Assembly: GCF_012726175.1 (NCBI RefSeq)
Contig: NZ_JAASAD010000001.1
Coordinates: 62,001-126,000, forward strand
Reading direction: 5' to 3'
Source of the DNA: Micromonospora sp. HNM0581
GTDB lineage: Bacteria; Actinomycetota; Actinomycetes; Mycobacteriales; Micromonosporaceae
DNA length: 64,000 nucleotides
Positions 54,143 to 63,303 of this stretch are shown here, one piece after another; positions within the stretch are counted from its first letter, which is position 1, and each line of letters opens with the position of its first letter. The translations under genes and the position numbers were made by a program. The notes under the pieces are model-generated. The model was not told the DNA's origin and searched no databases. It saw nothing but the letters and a program-made list of their open reading frames with translations.

Positions 54143-55216
54143 CTGACGACGAGGCGGCGGGAGTACGACGAGGACGACGTCCGGATTCGGCCCGGCAGGT
54201 CCTCCCGCCCGCGTACCCGGACCCGGCCACGCCACGCCGACGCCGAGGACGGTTTCGTCGTCGCGGTGGACCGCGGCCGGTACACCTGCGTACTGCCCGC
54301 TGCCGGACCGGACGATCCCACCGTCACCGCCATGCGCGCCCGCGAACTCGGCCGCAAGTCCGTGGTCGTCGGTGACCGGGTCGGGCTGGTCGGCGACACC
54401 TCCGGATCATCCGGTGCGCTGGCCCGCATCGTCCGGATCGAACCTCGACGCTCCGTGCTGCGTCGCACCGCCGAGGACGACGCCAGCACCGCCGAGGGGC
54501 GACTCGAACGGGTGGTGGTCGCCAACGCCGACCAACTCGTGATCGTCAGCGCGCTCGCCGACCCGCCGCCGCGCACCGGCTTCATCGACCGTTGTCTGGT
54601 CGCCGCGTACGACGCGGACATCGAACCGCTGCTCTGCCTGACCAAAGCCGACCTGGCCCGGCCTGAGCAGATACTCGGCTACTACACCGAACTGGAACTG
54701 CCGTACCTGCTGATCCGGCCGGACTCCCCACTCGACGCGTTGCGCAACCTGCTGACCAGTCGGGTCTCGGTGCTCGTCGGGCACTCCGGGGTGGGCAAGT
54801 CGACGCTTGTGAACCGTCTCGTACCCGAGGCCGAACGGGCGGTCGGCACGGTCAGCGCCATCGGCCGGGGACGGCACACGTCGACGAGTGCGGTGGCGTT
54901 GCGGTTACCCGCGCTGCCCGGCGCGGAGCAGGATCCGGGCTGGATCGTGGACACTCCGGGCGTGCGCAGCTTCGGGCTGGCCCACGTCTCGGCAAAGAGT
55001 CTGCTGCACGGCTTTCCGGACCTGGTCGACGCCACCGCCGACTGCCCGGCGAACTGCCCGCACACCGCCGACGAAGCCGACTGCGCACTTGACGGCTGGG
55101 TGGCGGCCGGGCGAGCCGACCCTCGGCGGTTGGGCTCGTACCGTCGGTTGCTGGCCTCCCGAGCCGGCGAGACCGATCCACGGACCGAGCCCGACCCGCG
55201 CGGACACCCCGAGTGA
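54143..55216 (+). CDS. rsgA: Ribosome small-subunit biogenesis GTPase RsgA, probable CTG start
   Basis: A circularly permuted GTPase of 357 residues in 30S maturation. An N-terminal OB domain follows a basic start (REYDEDDVRIRPGRSSRPR) that is conserved in actinobacterial RsgA. G4 is LTKADL, G1 GHSGVGKSTLVN, G3 DTPGVRSFG, and the C-terminal zinc knuckle is CPANCPHTADEADC. The conserved N-terminus has no ATG, GTG or TTG before it: the only candidate is CTG 54143, in frame and 19 nt after the aroA stop. The internal GTG 54266 would delete conserved sequence. Confidence 0.9.
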   Translation: MTTRRREYDEDDVRIRPGRSSRPRTRTRPRHADAEDGFVVAVDRGRYTCVLPAAGPDDPTVTAMRARELGRKSVVVGDRVGLVGDTSGSSGALARIVRIEPRRSVLRRTAEDDASTAEGRLERVVVANADQLVIVSALADPPPRTGFIDRCLVAAYDADIEPLLCLTKADLARPEQILGYYTELELPYLLIRPDSPLDALRNLLTSRVSVLVGHSGVGKSTLVNRLVPEAERAVGTVSAIGRGRHTSTSAVALRLPALPGAEQDPGWIVDTPGVRSFGLAHVSAKSLLHGFPDLVDATADCPANCPHTADEADCALDGWVAAGRADPRRLGSYRRLLASRAGETDPRTEPDPRGHPE

Positions 55217-55293
55217 CCCCGGGGCGCGAACCATCCGGCCGGGCCACCGTCGTGCCGTCGCGGCCCCCGGCGTCGTTGTGGTGCCGCCGCCGA

Positions 55294-55299
55294 TACCGT
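55294..55299 (+). promoter_or_regulatory. Candidate -10 box of hisN
   Basis: TACCGT lies seven bases before ATG 55307; no Shine-Dalgarno is present. Confidence 0.45.
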
Positions 55300-55306
55300 G
55301 TCCGAC

Positions 55307-56119
55307 ATGACCGGGTACGCCGCTGACCTGACCCTCGCCCACCTGCTCGCCGACACCGCCGACGCGCTGTCGACAGCCCGGTTCCGTGCCCTCGACCTAC
55401 GGGTCGAGTCGAAGCCGGACCTGACCCCGGTATCCGACGCGGACACCGCCGTGGAGCGCGAGATCCGCGGTCTGCTCGCCGAGCACCGCCCCGCCGACGG
55501 GCTGCTCGGTGAGGAGTTCGGCGCGACACCCTCCGCCGGGGCCCGCCAATGGGTGATCGACCCGATCGACGGCACCAAGAACTTCGTGCGGGGCGTGCCG
55601 ATCTGGGCCACGCTCGTCGCGCTGCTGGAGGACGGCCGCCCGGTCGTCGGTCTGGTCTCCGCGCCGGCCCTGGGGCGCCGCTGGTGGGCGGCGCGGGGCA
55701 CCGGCGCGTACGCCGGGCCGGACGCCTCCCACGGGGTGCCCATCCGGGTTTCCGGCGTGACCCGGATGGCCGACGCCAGCCTCTGCTACTCCTCACTCGC
55801 CGGCTGGGAGAGGGCCGGACGGCTCGACGCGGTGCTCCAGTTGATGCGGGACACCTGGCGCAGCCGGGCCTACGGTGACTTCTACGGTTACATGCTGTTG
55901 GCAGAGGGCGCGCTGGACGTGATGATCGAGCCCGAACTGTCCCTCTGGGACGTGGCCGCACTGGTACCCATCGTGACCGAAGCGGGTGGCACGATCACCG
56001 ATCTGGCCGGCCAACCAGCCCCCGCAGGAGGCAACAACAGCGCCCTGGCCAGCAACGGCGTGCTGCATCCGGACATCCTCCGCCGCCTCGGTAGCCCACC
56101 GCGCATTGACGCCCGGTAA
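55307..56119 (+). CDS. hisN: Inositol-monophosphatase-family histidinol-phosphatase
   Basis: A 270-residue Mg-dependent phosphatase. Metal-binding motifs are LLGEEFG, WVIDPIDGTKNFVRG and LWDVAALVPIVTEAGG. Actinobacterial members of this length act as histidinol-phosphatase in histidine synthesis; inositol or fructose-bisphosphate phosphatase activity remains possible. ATG 55307 is chosen because of the TACCGT box; GTG 55298 is in frame upstream. Confidence 0.88.
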   Translation: MTGYAADLTLAHLLADTADALSTARFRALDLRVESKPDLTPVSDADTAVEREIRGLLAEHRPADGLLGEEFGATPSAGARQWVIDPIDGTKNFVRGVPIWATLVALLEDGRPVVGLVSAPALGRRWWAARGTGAYAGPDASHGVPIRVSGVTRMADASLCYSSLAGWERAGRLDAVLQLMRDTWRSRAYGDFYGYMLLAEGALDVMIEPELSLWDVAALVPIVTEAGGTITDLAGQPAPAGGNNSALASNGVLHPDILRRLGSPPRIDAR

Positions 56120-56123
56120 CCTC

Positions 56124-56129
56124 TATCCT
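56124..56129 (+). promoter_or_regulatory. Candidate -10 box of the EamA-like gene
   Basis: TATCCT is six bases before GTG 56136, with no good Shine-Dalgarno. Confidence 0.45.
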
Positions 56130-56135
56130 CGCCAG

Positions 56136-57110
56136 GTGGCTACCTCCGGTTGGTGTTTCCTGGCGGCGATGATCGTCGCGTACGGCGTCGCCAACCTGCT
56201 TCAGTCGGTCGCCGCCGCCCGTACCACGGTGCACCACACCTTCGATCCCGGGCTGCTGCTGCGGCTGGCCGGGCACCGCACCTACCTGGTCGGGCTGGCC
56301 TGCCAGGTGGCAGGGTTCGTCCTGGCTTTCCTGTCCCGGCGTGACCTCCCGCTGTTCCTGGTGCAGGCGAGCGTGGCCGCCGGCCTCGGCGTTACCGCCC
56401 TGCTCGGCGTGATCCTGCTGAAGTGGCGGCTGCCGGTCGCCGAGGTCGCCCTGCTGGTGCTGCTGTTCGCCGGCATCACCGCGCTCGTGCTGTCCGCCCG
56501 CCCGGCGCCGTCGAAGGCGCTCGGCACCGGGGGCATGGTCGCCCTGCTGGTGACCCTGGCGGTGATCGCGGTGCTGGGGTTCTTCGCGGTCCGGTTGCAC
56601 GGTGCACCGGGGTCGGTGGCGCTCGGGTCACTGGCCGGGCTGGCCTTCTCCGCTGCCGCGGTGGCGGCCCGGCCGCTGGCCTCCGCACCGGGCTGGGACG
56701 CCTTCCTCGGCGACCCGCTGCTCTACCTGCTCGTCGGCCACTCCGTGGTCGGTCAGTTGCTGCTCGGGCTGGCGATGCAGCGCGGTTCCACCACGGCGGC
56801 GGTGGCAGCCATGGATGCCGCCGGCGCGGTGCCCGCCGCCATCGTCGGGCTGCTGCTGCTCGACGACAAGATCTGGCCGGGCCGGGAATGGCTCGCCGCA
56901 GTCGGATTCCTGGTCACCCTCGCCGCCGTCGTCGGGCTCACCCGGTACGCGGAGCCGCAGCACCATCATGCCGTCGCTCGGGAGACCACCCGGGCGGTGG
57001 TCGGCGGCCCGCCCTCACCCGTGACTGCGGCCTGCAAGGTCGCCGTTCCCGCCGGTCCGCTGCCTCAGGCCGCTTCGACCGGCCTACGCCGGACCAGCAC
57101 CCGCTCGTAG
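56136..57110 (+). CDS. EamA/DMT-like membrane protein
   Basis: A 324-residue protein with about nine to ten membrane spans arranged like DMT transporters, followed by a cytoplasmic tail. No substrate motif is visible. Its last 46 nt overlap the convergent glycosyltransferase gene, so the tail after about residue 300 is probably unstructured. It follows hisN after 16 nt. Confidence 0.72.
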   Translation: MATSGWCFLAAMIVAYGVANLLQSVAAARTTVHHTFDPGLLLRLAGHRTYLVGLACQVAGFVLAFLSRRDLPLFLVQASVAAGLGVTALLGVILLKWRLPVAEVALLVLLFAGITALVLSARPAPSKALGTGGMVALLVTLAVIAVLGFFAVRLHGAPGSVALGSLAGLAFSAAAVAARPLASAPGWDAFLGDPLLYLLVGHSVVGQLLLGLAMQRGSTTAAVAAMDAAGAVPAAIVGLLLLDDKIWPGREWLAAVGFLVTLAAVVGLTRYAEPQHHHAVARETTRAVVGGPPSPVTAACKVAVPAGPLPQAASTGLRRTSTRS

Positions 57111-58267
57111 AGCCGTTCCAGAGCACTTGCCGTACGTTCCCAGGTGTAGCTGCACCGCACCCGGTCGACCGCGGCGTGCCCGTACGCGAAGCGGCTCGCG
57201 TTGTCGGTGAGTAGTCGACGAAGCGTCACCCCGAGGGTCCGTACGTCGCCCGGCGGCACCAGTTTGCCGGTCACCTCGTCGACCACGGCGTCGGCGATGC
57301 CACCCATGGCATAACCCACCACCGGGATTCCGCAGGCCATCGCCTCCAGTGACACCCGCCCCGCCGAGGAGTAGTGCGGGGTGCAGGCCACCACGTCGGC
57401 CGAGCGGTACCAGGTGGCCATCTGTTCGTGCGGCACCGCACCGACCAGGTGCACCTGCTCGCCGACTCCGACCCGGTCGGCCAGCTCCCGCAACCGGCGG
57501 GCCTCAGCGTGGTTGGCCAGCCGGTCCGTCGGGGGACCACCGGCGATCACCAGCTCCGCGTCGCCCACCAGGCGCATCGCCCGGATCAGGTCTTCCTGGC
57601 CGTGGCCGCGCCCGAGCCCGCCCACGGAGAGTATGCGGGGGCGCTGTTCACGTGGGGCGGCCTCACCTTCGGGGTGGAAGCGCTCCGTGTCGACCCCGGT
57701 CGGAACCATCGCGACCGACGTTCGCTGCAGGCCCATCCGGGTCAACTCGTCGACCTCGTCGTTGCACTGGGCGACCGCGATGTCCACCGCCCGGGTGAGT
57801 GCCCGCTCCAGCGGAATGCGGGTGCCCGGCCCGTCGTACTGGGTGCCGAGGTGACGCAGCTGTTCCATGCCGATCGAGTGGAACGTCTGCACCATCGGGA
57901 TGTCGGTTCCTCGAACGGCGTGCGCGGCCGCCAGACCGCCGATCCAGTAGTGGCCGTGCACCACCTCCGGGGTCCAGTCCCCGGACCACCGGTCGGCCAG
58001 CCAGGCACCGTACGCGGGTACGTAGGGCACCAGTTCGACTGTGGGGATCGGTGCGACCGGACCTACCGGTGCCCGCTCCACCTGATAGCCGTCAACGTTG
58101 GCGGTCTCCGCAGCCGCAGGATCGTCGTGACGGGTGTACACCCGCACGTCGTGCCCCCGCCCGGCCAGTTCGGCCGCGACCCGTGCAATGTGCTGATAGG
58201 TGCCGACGACGGTTCCGTCGCCGGACGGCGGCGCAGCGGCGTGGGCACAGACAAGGCCGACGCGCAT
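57065..58267 (-). CDS. GT4-family glycosyltransferase
   Basis: A 400-residue retaining GT-B enzyme. VGLVCAHAAAPPSGDGTV is the N-terminal Rossmann start. VPTGVDTERFHPEG, LSVGGLGRGHGQEDL and the SLEAMACGIPVVGYAMGG donor loop follow. It resembles glycogen-synthase/MshA-type glycosyltransferases in overall form. ATG 58267 has GGAGGTGA upstream. The acceptor is unknown. Confidence 0.85.
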   Translation of the reverse strand: MRVGLVCAHAAAPPSGDGTVVGTYQHIARVAAELAGRGHDVRVYTRHDDPAAAETANVDGYQVERAPVGPVAPIPTVELVPYVPAYGAWLADRWSGDWTPEVVHGHYWIGGLAAAHAVRGTDIPMVQTFHSIGMEQLRHLGTQYDGPGTRIPLERALTRAVDIAVAQCNDEVDELTRMGLQRTSVAMVPTGVDTERFHPEGEAAPREQRPRILSVGGLGRGHGQEDLIRAMRLVGDAELVIAGGPPTDRLANHAEARRLRELADRVGVGEQVHLVGAVPHEQMATWYRSADVVACTPHYSSAGRVSLEAMACGIPVVGYAMGGIADAVVDEVTGKLVPPGDVRTLGVTLRRLLTDNASRFAYGHAAVDRVRCSYTWERTASALERLYERVLVRRRPVEAA

Positions 58268-58402
58268 GGGTCACCTCCATGCGGATGAGGCGGTGGTCTC
58301 CGGTCAGAGCGTCCCATTAACCGGCGTCCGAAGAGCCGAAACCTCGCAGATCGGGGGCGCTTGCGGCGGCATGACCCGAATCTGGCGGGGTACCGGTGGG
58401 AG

Positions 58403-59395
58403 ATGCCCCTCGTCCGAAATCTGGCCGACGCCACGATCGTCATCACCGGTGCGTCAAGCGGCATCGGCACCGCGACGGCGTACGCCCTGGCGCGTCACGG
58501 CAGCACCGTCGTGCTGGCCGCACGAACCGAACCGGCACTGCGCGAGGTGGCTCGGCGCTGCCGTGAGTTGGGTGGCCGCACTCTGGTGGTGCCCACCGAT
58601 GTGACCGACGCGGACGCGGTGCGACGGCTCGCCGCGACGGCGGTGGCGGAGTTCGGTCGGATCGACGCCTGGATCAACAACGCCGCGGTCGGCACCATCG
58701 GGTTGTTCGACGAGATCCCGGTGACCGAGTTCCGCCGGGTGCTCGACGTCAACCTGCTCGGTACGGCGAACGGAATCCGAGCCGCGTTGCCGCATCTCAG
58801 CGCGGCAGGTGGCGGCGTCGTGGTCAACAACGCCTCGGGGCTGGCCGAGGTGGCGATGCCGTACCAGTCCCCGTACAACGCCGCGAAACACGGGGTCCGG
58901 GGACTTTCCGACACGGTACGCCAGGAGTTGCGTGCCACCGGCCGGGGGGCGGTCTCCATCTGCACCGTGCTGCCGGCAACCATCGACACCCCGTTCTTCC
59001 GGCACGCCGCCAATCACAGCGGCCGGCAGGTCCTTCCGCCACCGCCGGTCTATCCGCCGGAGGTGGTCGCGGAGACGATCGTCCGGCTGCTCAGGCGACC
59101 CCGCCGGGAGGCGTACGCCGGTGGTGCCGCCCGCCTGATAGGCATGCAGTGGCGGCTGGCACCGGCACTCGCCGAACGGGTACTCGGCTGGTACGGCCAC
59201 CACACGCAGTTCGGGCCGGAACCGACAGCCGACACCACAGGTAACGTCTTTCGTCCCCACGCCGAGGCCACGGTGGCCGGCGGCTGGCACGGCCGGCGTC
59301 GCCAACTGGTCCGGGTCTCCGCCGCGTTCGGGCTGGCCGCCGCCGGTACCGCAGTCGGCACGGTCGCCGCGCTGGCCCGTCGACGGGCCCGCTGA
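58403..59395 (+). CDS. Short-chain dehydrogenase/reductase with C-terminal membrane segment
   Basis: A 330-residue SDR. The cofactor motif is TGASSGIG, the NNA motif is INNAAVG, and the catalytic Ser-Tyr-Lys are in NNASG and YNAAKHG. After residue 250 an extension of about 80 residues ends in a hydrophobic span (AAFGLAAAGTAVGTVAALA) and RRRAR, suggesting anchoring to the membrane. GGTGGGAG precedes ATG 58403. Substrate is unknown. Confidence 0.87.
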   Translation: MPLVRNLADATIVITGASSGIGTATAYALARHGSTVVLAARTEPALREVARRCRELGGRTLVVPTDVTDADAVRRLAATAVAEFGRIDAWINNAAVGTIGLFDEIPVTEFRRVLDVNLLGTANGIRAALPHLSAAGGGVVVNNASGLAEVAMPYQSPYNAAKHGVRGLSDTVRQELRATGRGAVSICTVLPATIDTPFFRHAANHSGRQVLPPPPVYPPEVVAETIVRLLRRPRREAYAGGAARLIGMQWRLAPALAERVLGWYGHHTQFGPEPTADTTGNVFRPHAEATVAGGWHGRRRQLVRVSAAFGLAAAGTAVGTVAALARRRAR

Positions 59396-59481
59396 GCTGA
59401 CGCGACGGCCCGACGTCGGCGCCGGGCCATCCGCTCCGGCCCGACCGGTTACGGCGGGAGGGCAGCGGGTAGTGGTCAGTC

Positions 59482-60054
59482 ATGCGCGACGACGAGTACC
59501 CGACCCCCGTGTCCGATCCTGAGGCCGACGGCCTGCCCGACACCGCCGACGACGATTCGACGGCCGGGGACGACGTGCTGACCGGACGGGAGGCGGACGG
59601 CCCGGCGCCGGCCCAGCTACCAGGTGACCGGACGCCGGCGGCCGTCGACGAGTTCGGCACCACCGCCGAGGAGCAGCTCGACGGCGAGTCGCTGGACTAC
59701 AAGCTGAGCCGGGAACGGTTCGAACTGCCGGTCGACGATCCGCTTGCCGGGCCGGTCGACCCGGACATTGCGGCGGAGGCGGACAGCCGGGAGCAGGCGG
59801 CGCAGGCGCAGCTGGACGCCGACGTGATCGACCCGGGCCCCACCTCCGACCCGAAGTCCCCGGTCTCCCTCTTCGACCATGACCGGCTGGGCACCTCCGC
59901 GGACGCCACGGTGGGCCGGCTCGTCGAACCGGACGAGGGGGCGCACACCGACCAGGAGACCGATTCGATCGCGTACGACGCGGGTGCCGCCGGTGGGGGG
60001 GCCAGCGCCGAGGAACTGGCCGTGCACGAGACCCGGCCGCCGCGTTCGGTGTGA
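59482..60054 (+). CDS. DUF5709-type acidic protein
   Basis: A 190-residue, very acidic, low-complexity protein with DDEYPTPVSDPEADGLPDTADD at its start and a SLDYKLSRERFEL block in the middle. The pattern matches actinobacterial DUF5709. It is probably largely disordered and cytoplasmic. Function is unknown. Confidence 0.72.
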   Translation: MRDDEYPTPVSDPEADGLPDTADDDSTAGDDVLTGREADGPAPAQLPGDRTPAAVDEFGTTAEEQLDGESLDYKLSRERFELPVDDPLAGPVDPDIAAEADSREQAAQAQLDADVIDPGPTSDPKSPVSLFDHDRLGTSADATVGRLVEPDEGAHTDQETDSIAYDAGAAGGGASAEELAVHETRPPRSV

Positions 60055-60065
60055 GCTGCCGGAGC

Positions 60066-60725
60066 TCAGTCGTCCAGTCCACGGTCGATCGCGTACCGGG
60101 TCAGCTCGACCCGGTTGTGCAGTTGAAGCTTGCCGAGGGTGTGCTGCACGTGGTTCTGCACCGTGCGGTGCGACAGGCCGAGCCGCTCGGCGATCTGCCG
60201 ATACGACATTCCCTTGGCCACCAGGCGCAGCACTTCGGTTTCCCGTTCGGTGAGCCGGGGTGCCGTGTCGCGGGCACCGGCCGCCGTCTCGTCGCCCACG
60301 GCGAGCCGGCGGTACTCACCGAGGACCAGTCCGGCCAGTCCGGGCGTGAAGACCGGTTCACCCGACGCGGTACGCCGTACCGCCGCCAGGAAGTCCGCGA
60401 GCCCGGCGGCCTTGAGCAGGTAGCCCGTGGCGCCGGCCTTCACGGCATCCAGCACGCCCTGCTGCTCGCCGCTGGCCGAGAGCATGAGCACCCGTACACC
60501 GGGGTACGCGGTCCGTAGTCCGTGGATCACCTCCACGCCGGAGATGTCGGGTAGGTGCAGATCGAGCACCACCACGTCGGGACGGACCGCGGCGACCACT
60601 CGCACCGCCTGGCGGCCTTCGCCGCAGACGGCCACCACCTGGTGTCCTGCCTCCGTCAGATCCCGGGCCACCCCTTCCCGCCACATCGGGTGGTCGTCGA
60701 CCACCATCACGCGTACGCCGCTCAC
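60066..60725 (-). CDS. NarL/LuxR-type response regulator
   Basis: A 219-residue regulator. The receiver domain has VVDDHPMWREG, the phospho-acceptor Asp in VVLDLHLPD, and Lys in YLLKAAG. The C-terminal LuxR helix-turn-helix is LTERETEVLRLVAKGMSYRQIAERLGLS. GTG 60725 overlaps the histidine kinase stop (GTGA). Confidence 0.93.
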   Translation of the reverse strand: MSGVRVMVVDDHPMWREGVARDLTEAGHQVVAVCGEGRQAVRVVAAVRPDVVVLDLHLPDISGVEVIHGLRTAYPGVRVLMLSASGEQQGVLDAVKAGATGYLLKAAGLADFLAAVRRTASGEPVFTPGLAGLVLGEYRRLAVGDETAAGARDTAPRLTERETEVLRLVAKGMSYRQIAERLGLSHRTVQNHVQHTLGKLQLHNRVELTRYAIDRGLDD

Positions 60726-61855
60726 AGCTTCCTCCTCGGCACGGTGAGTTCGACCTCGGTGCCGGTACCCGGGATCGAGCTGATCCGGGCGGTACCACCC
60801 AGGTCGGTGAGGCGCCCCCGGATGGCCTGCGCAACGCCCAACCGACCCGCAGCCGCGGCCTCGGCCAGGCGGTCGGGTGGGAAACCTGCACCCTCGTCCC
60901 GGATCGACACGGTGACCGTCGACCCTTCGTCCTCGACCAGCACCCAGGCCCGACCGCCGCCGTGCCGGGCCGTGTTGTCCAACGCGGCGGCGACGGCCGC
61001 TGCCAGCTCGCGGGCCACCGCCGGAGGCAGCGGCACCGGGCCCGCCGGGGCGGACAGTGAGACGGTGGCCGAGGCGTGCCGGCCGAGCAGGTTACGCAGA
61101 TCCACAGGTGTGTCGCCGGCACCCGACGCTACCGGCCCGGTACCGGAGATCAGTGACCGCAGCGCCACCTCCTGCTCGCCGGCCAGCCGGGCCAGTTCGC
61201 CCGCCTCACCGTCGAGGTGGGCACCACGCCGCTGCACCAGGGCCAGCACCTGGAGCACCGAGTCGTGGATGTCACGGGCCAGGCGTTCCCGCTCCCGGTT
61301 GGCGGCCTCCAACTCGACCGCCCGGTGCAGCCGTTCTTCGGCGACGACCGTCAGTCGGGCGACGTGTCCGACCACCACTCCGGCGAGCAGCATGAGGATC
61401 GCGCCGTTGAACGCGCTCGGGGTGACCACCCCCCGGGTCGTCAGGTCGGTGACGCCGAGTACCAGTGCCGCGGCAGCGCCTCGCCGCCGCCCACCGGATA
61501 CGGCCCAGGCCAGCACCGGCCCGCTCAGCCAGGCCACCGGGAGGACCGGCAGTCCCGCGTCGAGCGCCGGCCGGCCCATCACCGCCGGGGTCGCCAGCAG
61601 GATCGCCACCACCACGCCGAGGTCGGCGAGGAGCAGTGGCCAACCGCGCCGGGCCGGGACCGCGTACACCATGGCGGTGACGGCGGTCCAGAAGGCCATG
61701 ACGAGTACCAGCGCACCCGCGGCGCCAGGGTGGGCGTAGCGGTCCGCGTCGCGGATCAACACCACGCAGACGTACGCCAGGGAGGCCACCCGGAAGACCG
61801 CGACGGCCCGCCAGAGCGGAACCTCGAAACCACCGGCTGCGGGCACGTGCGCCAC
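60722..61855 (-). CDS. MacS/NarX-type sensor histidine kinase
   Basis: A 377-residue sensor kinase. Five or six N-terminal membrane spans (about residues 13-165) form a MacS-like sensor; the HisKA_3 box is LARDIHDSVLQVLALVQ, and the HATPase shows ALDNTARHGG and DEGAGFP. It is coupled to the downstream response regulator. GTG 61855 is preferred, though the frame continues upstream. The signal is unknown. Confidence 0.9.
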   Translation of the reverse strand: MAHVPAAGGFEVPLWRAVAVFRVASLAYVCVVLIRDADRYAHPGAAGALVLVMAFWTAVTAMVYAVPARRGWPLLLADLGVVVAILLATPAVMGRPALDAGLPVLPVAWLSGPVLAWAVSGGRRRGAAAALVLGVTDLTTRGVVTPSAFNGAILMLLAGVVVGHVARLTVVAEERLHRAVELEAANRERERLARDIHDSVLQVLALVQRRGAHLDGEAGELARLAGEQEVALRSLISGTGPVASGAGDTPVDLRNLLGRHASATVSLSAPAGPVPLPPAVARELAAAVAAALDNTARHGGGRAWVLVEDEGSTVTVSIRDEGAGFPPDRLAEAAAAGRLGVAQAIRGRLTDLGGTARISSIPGTGTEVELTVPRRKL

Positions 61856-61960
61856 GATGCCACAGGCCTTCGGGCCGCTGCGGCCAGTGCAGCTCGACCA
61901 ACCCTGACGTACGGTGGTAAAAGCCGCGTAAGCCTTTGCGATCTCTGTCGGGACGGGGCC

Positions 61961-62434
61961 ATGACGAACGCAGGACCGCCCACACCGCGTACGGTGGTGC
62001 CCATCGAACACGCCCTTCTGATCGCCGACGCCTTCGACCAGGCCCAGGTGACCGAGCTCCGTCACTCGGTCGCCGCCTGCGCGCGCGCCAGCGGGCTACG
62101 CGACGAACGGTTGGACGACTTCGTGCTCGCCGTCAACGAGCTGATCACCAATGCGGTTCGGCACGGTGGCGGCCAGGGCTGGCTGCGGCTGTGGGAGGAG
62201 CCCGGCCTGGTTCTGTGCGAGGTCGCCGACCACGGGCGAGGCATCAGCACGCAGGACCTCGACAACCGCAACCGACCCGCGCCGGAGACGGCCGGCGGCT
62301 GGGGGCTCTGGTTGGCCCGAGAACTGACCGACGCGATGGACGTCGAAACCAGCTCCGCCGGCACCACGGTGCGTATCATCACCGCCACCGTCCCCGCCGA
62401 GCAGCACGTCGGCCGCCACCGCAGCACCGAATAG
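61961..62434 (+). CDS. Anti-sigma-type HATPase (RsbW-like) protein
   Basis: A 157-residue ATP-binding regulator. The N box VNELITNAVRHGG and G1 box VADHGRGI are intact, unlike in the protein at 35057. WGLWLARELTDAMDV is the third box. Such stand-alone kinases bind and may phosphorylate anti-anti-sigma factors. No sigma gene lies next to it. GGACGGGG precedes ATG 61961. Confidence 0.85.
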   Translation: MTNAGPPTPRTVVPIEHALLIADAFDQAQVTELRHSVAACARASGLRDERLDDFVLAVNELITNAVRHGGGQGWLRLWEEPGLVLCEVADHGRGISTQDLDNRNRPAPETAGGWGLWLARELTDAMDVETSSAGTTVRIITATVPAEQHVGRHRSTE

Positions 62435-62446
62435 CAGACTCGGGCC

Positions 62447-63277
62447 CTACCAGCTGTTGCCGGTCAGCCTTTCGTAGACGTCCACGTAGCGAGCCCGGGT
62501 GGCGTCGACCACATCGGCAGGCACCTGCGGTGCCGGGTTCCGCCTGTCCCAGCCGCTGCGCGCCGCCCAGTCCCGTACGTACTGCTTGTCGTAGGAGAAC
62601 TGGGCGCGTCCGGGCTGGTACGACTCGGCCGGCCAGAAGCGGGACGAGTCCGGGGTGAGCAGCTCGTCACCGAGGACCAGGGTGCCGTCCGATGCCCAAC
62701 CAAGCTCGATCTTGGTGTCGGCGACCAGGATGCCCCGATCCGCCGCCAGTTCGGCCCCTCGGCAGTACACGTCGATGGTCAACTGACGCAGGCGGTCGGC
62801 GGTCTCGGTGCCGACCTTGTCTGCCACCTCGTCGAACGTCATCGGCTCGTCGTGCTCACCCACCGGCGCCTTGGTGGACGGTGTGAAGATCGGCTCGGGC
62901 AGGATGGACGCCTCCACGAGCCCGCGCGGCAGCTCGACACCGGAGACCTTCCCGGTGCTCTCGTACTCCTTCAAGCCCCCGCCGGTGAGAAAGCCACGGG
63001 CGACGCACTCGACCGGGACCATCTCCAGCCGACGGCACCGGATGGCCCTCCCAGAGAACTCAGCCGGCACGTCCGTCGCCGAGAGGACATGGTTGGGCAC
63101 CAGGTCGGCCAACTGCTCGAACCACCACAACGACAATGCGGTGAGCAGCTTGCCCTTCTCCGGGATCGGGGTCGGCAGGACCACGTCGTAGACGGAGATG
63201 CGGTCGGAGGCGACCAGGATCAGGTCATCGCCCTCGGCGTAGACGTCCCTCACCTTGCCCGAGTGCAGAAGTTCCAC
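62447..63277 (-). CDS. purC: Phosphoribosylaminoimidazole-succinocarboxamide synthase
   Basis: A 276-residue purine-synthesis enzyme. LLHSGKVRDVYAEGD is the N-terminal nucleotide region. VECVARGFLTGGGLKEY, IFTPSTKAPVGEHD and LVADTKIELGW with ELLTPDSSRFWP are the family signatures. GTG 63277 is the start. Length is normal for the type that is close to 290 residues. Confidence 0.96.
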   Translation of the reverse strand: MELLHSGKVRDVYAEGDDLILVASDRISVYDVVLPTPIPEKGKLLTALSLWWFEQLADLVPNHVLSATDVPAEFSGRAIRCRRLEMVPVECVARGFLTGGGLKEYESTGKVSGVELPRGLVEASILPEPIFTPSTKAPVGEHDEPMTFDEVADKVGTETADRLRQLTIDVYCRGAELAADRGILVADTKIELGWASDGTLVLGDELLTPDSSRFWPAESYQPGRAQFSYDKQYVRDWAARSGWDRRNPAPQVPADVVDATRARYVDVYERLTGNSW

Positions 63278-63303
63278 GCGGACAAGTAGACCACGCGCGG
63301 GGC

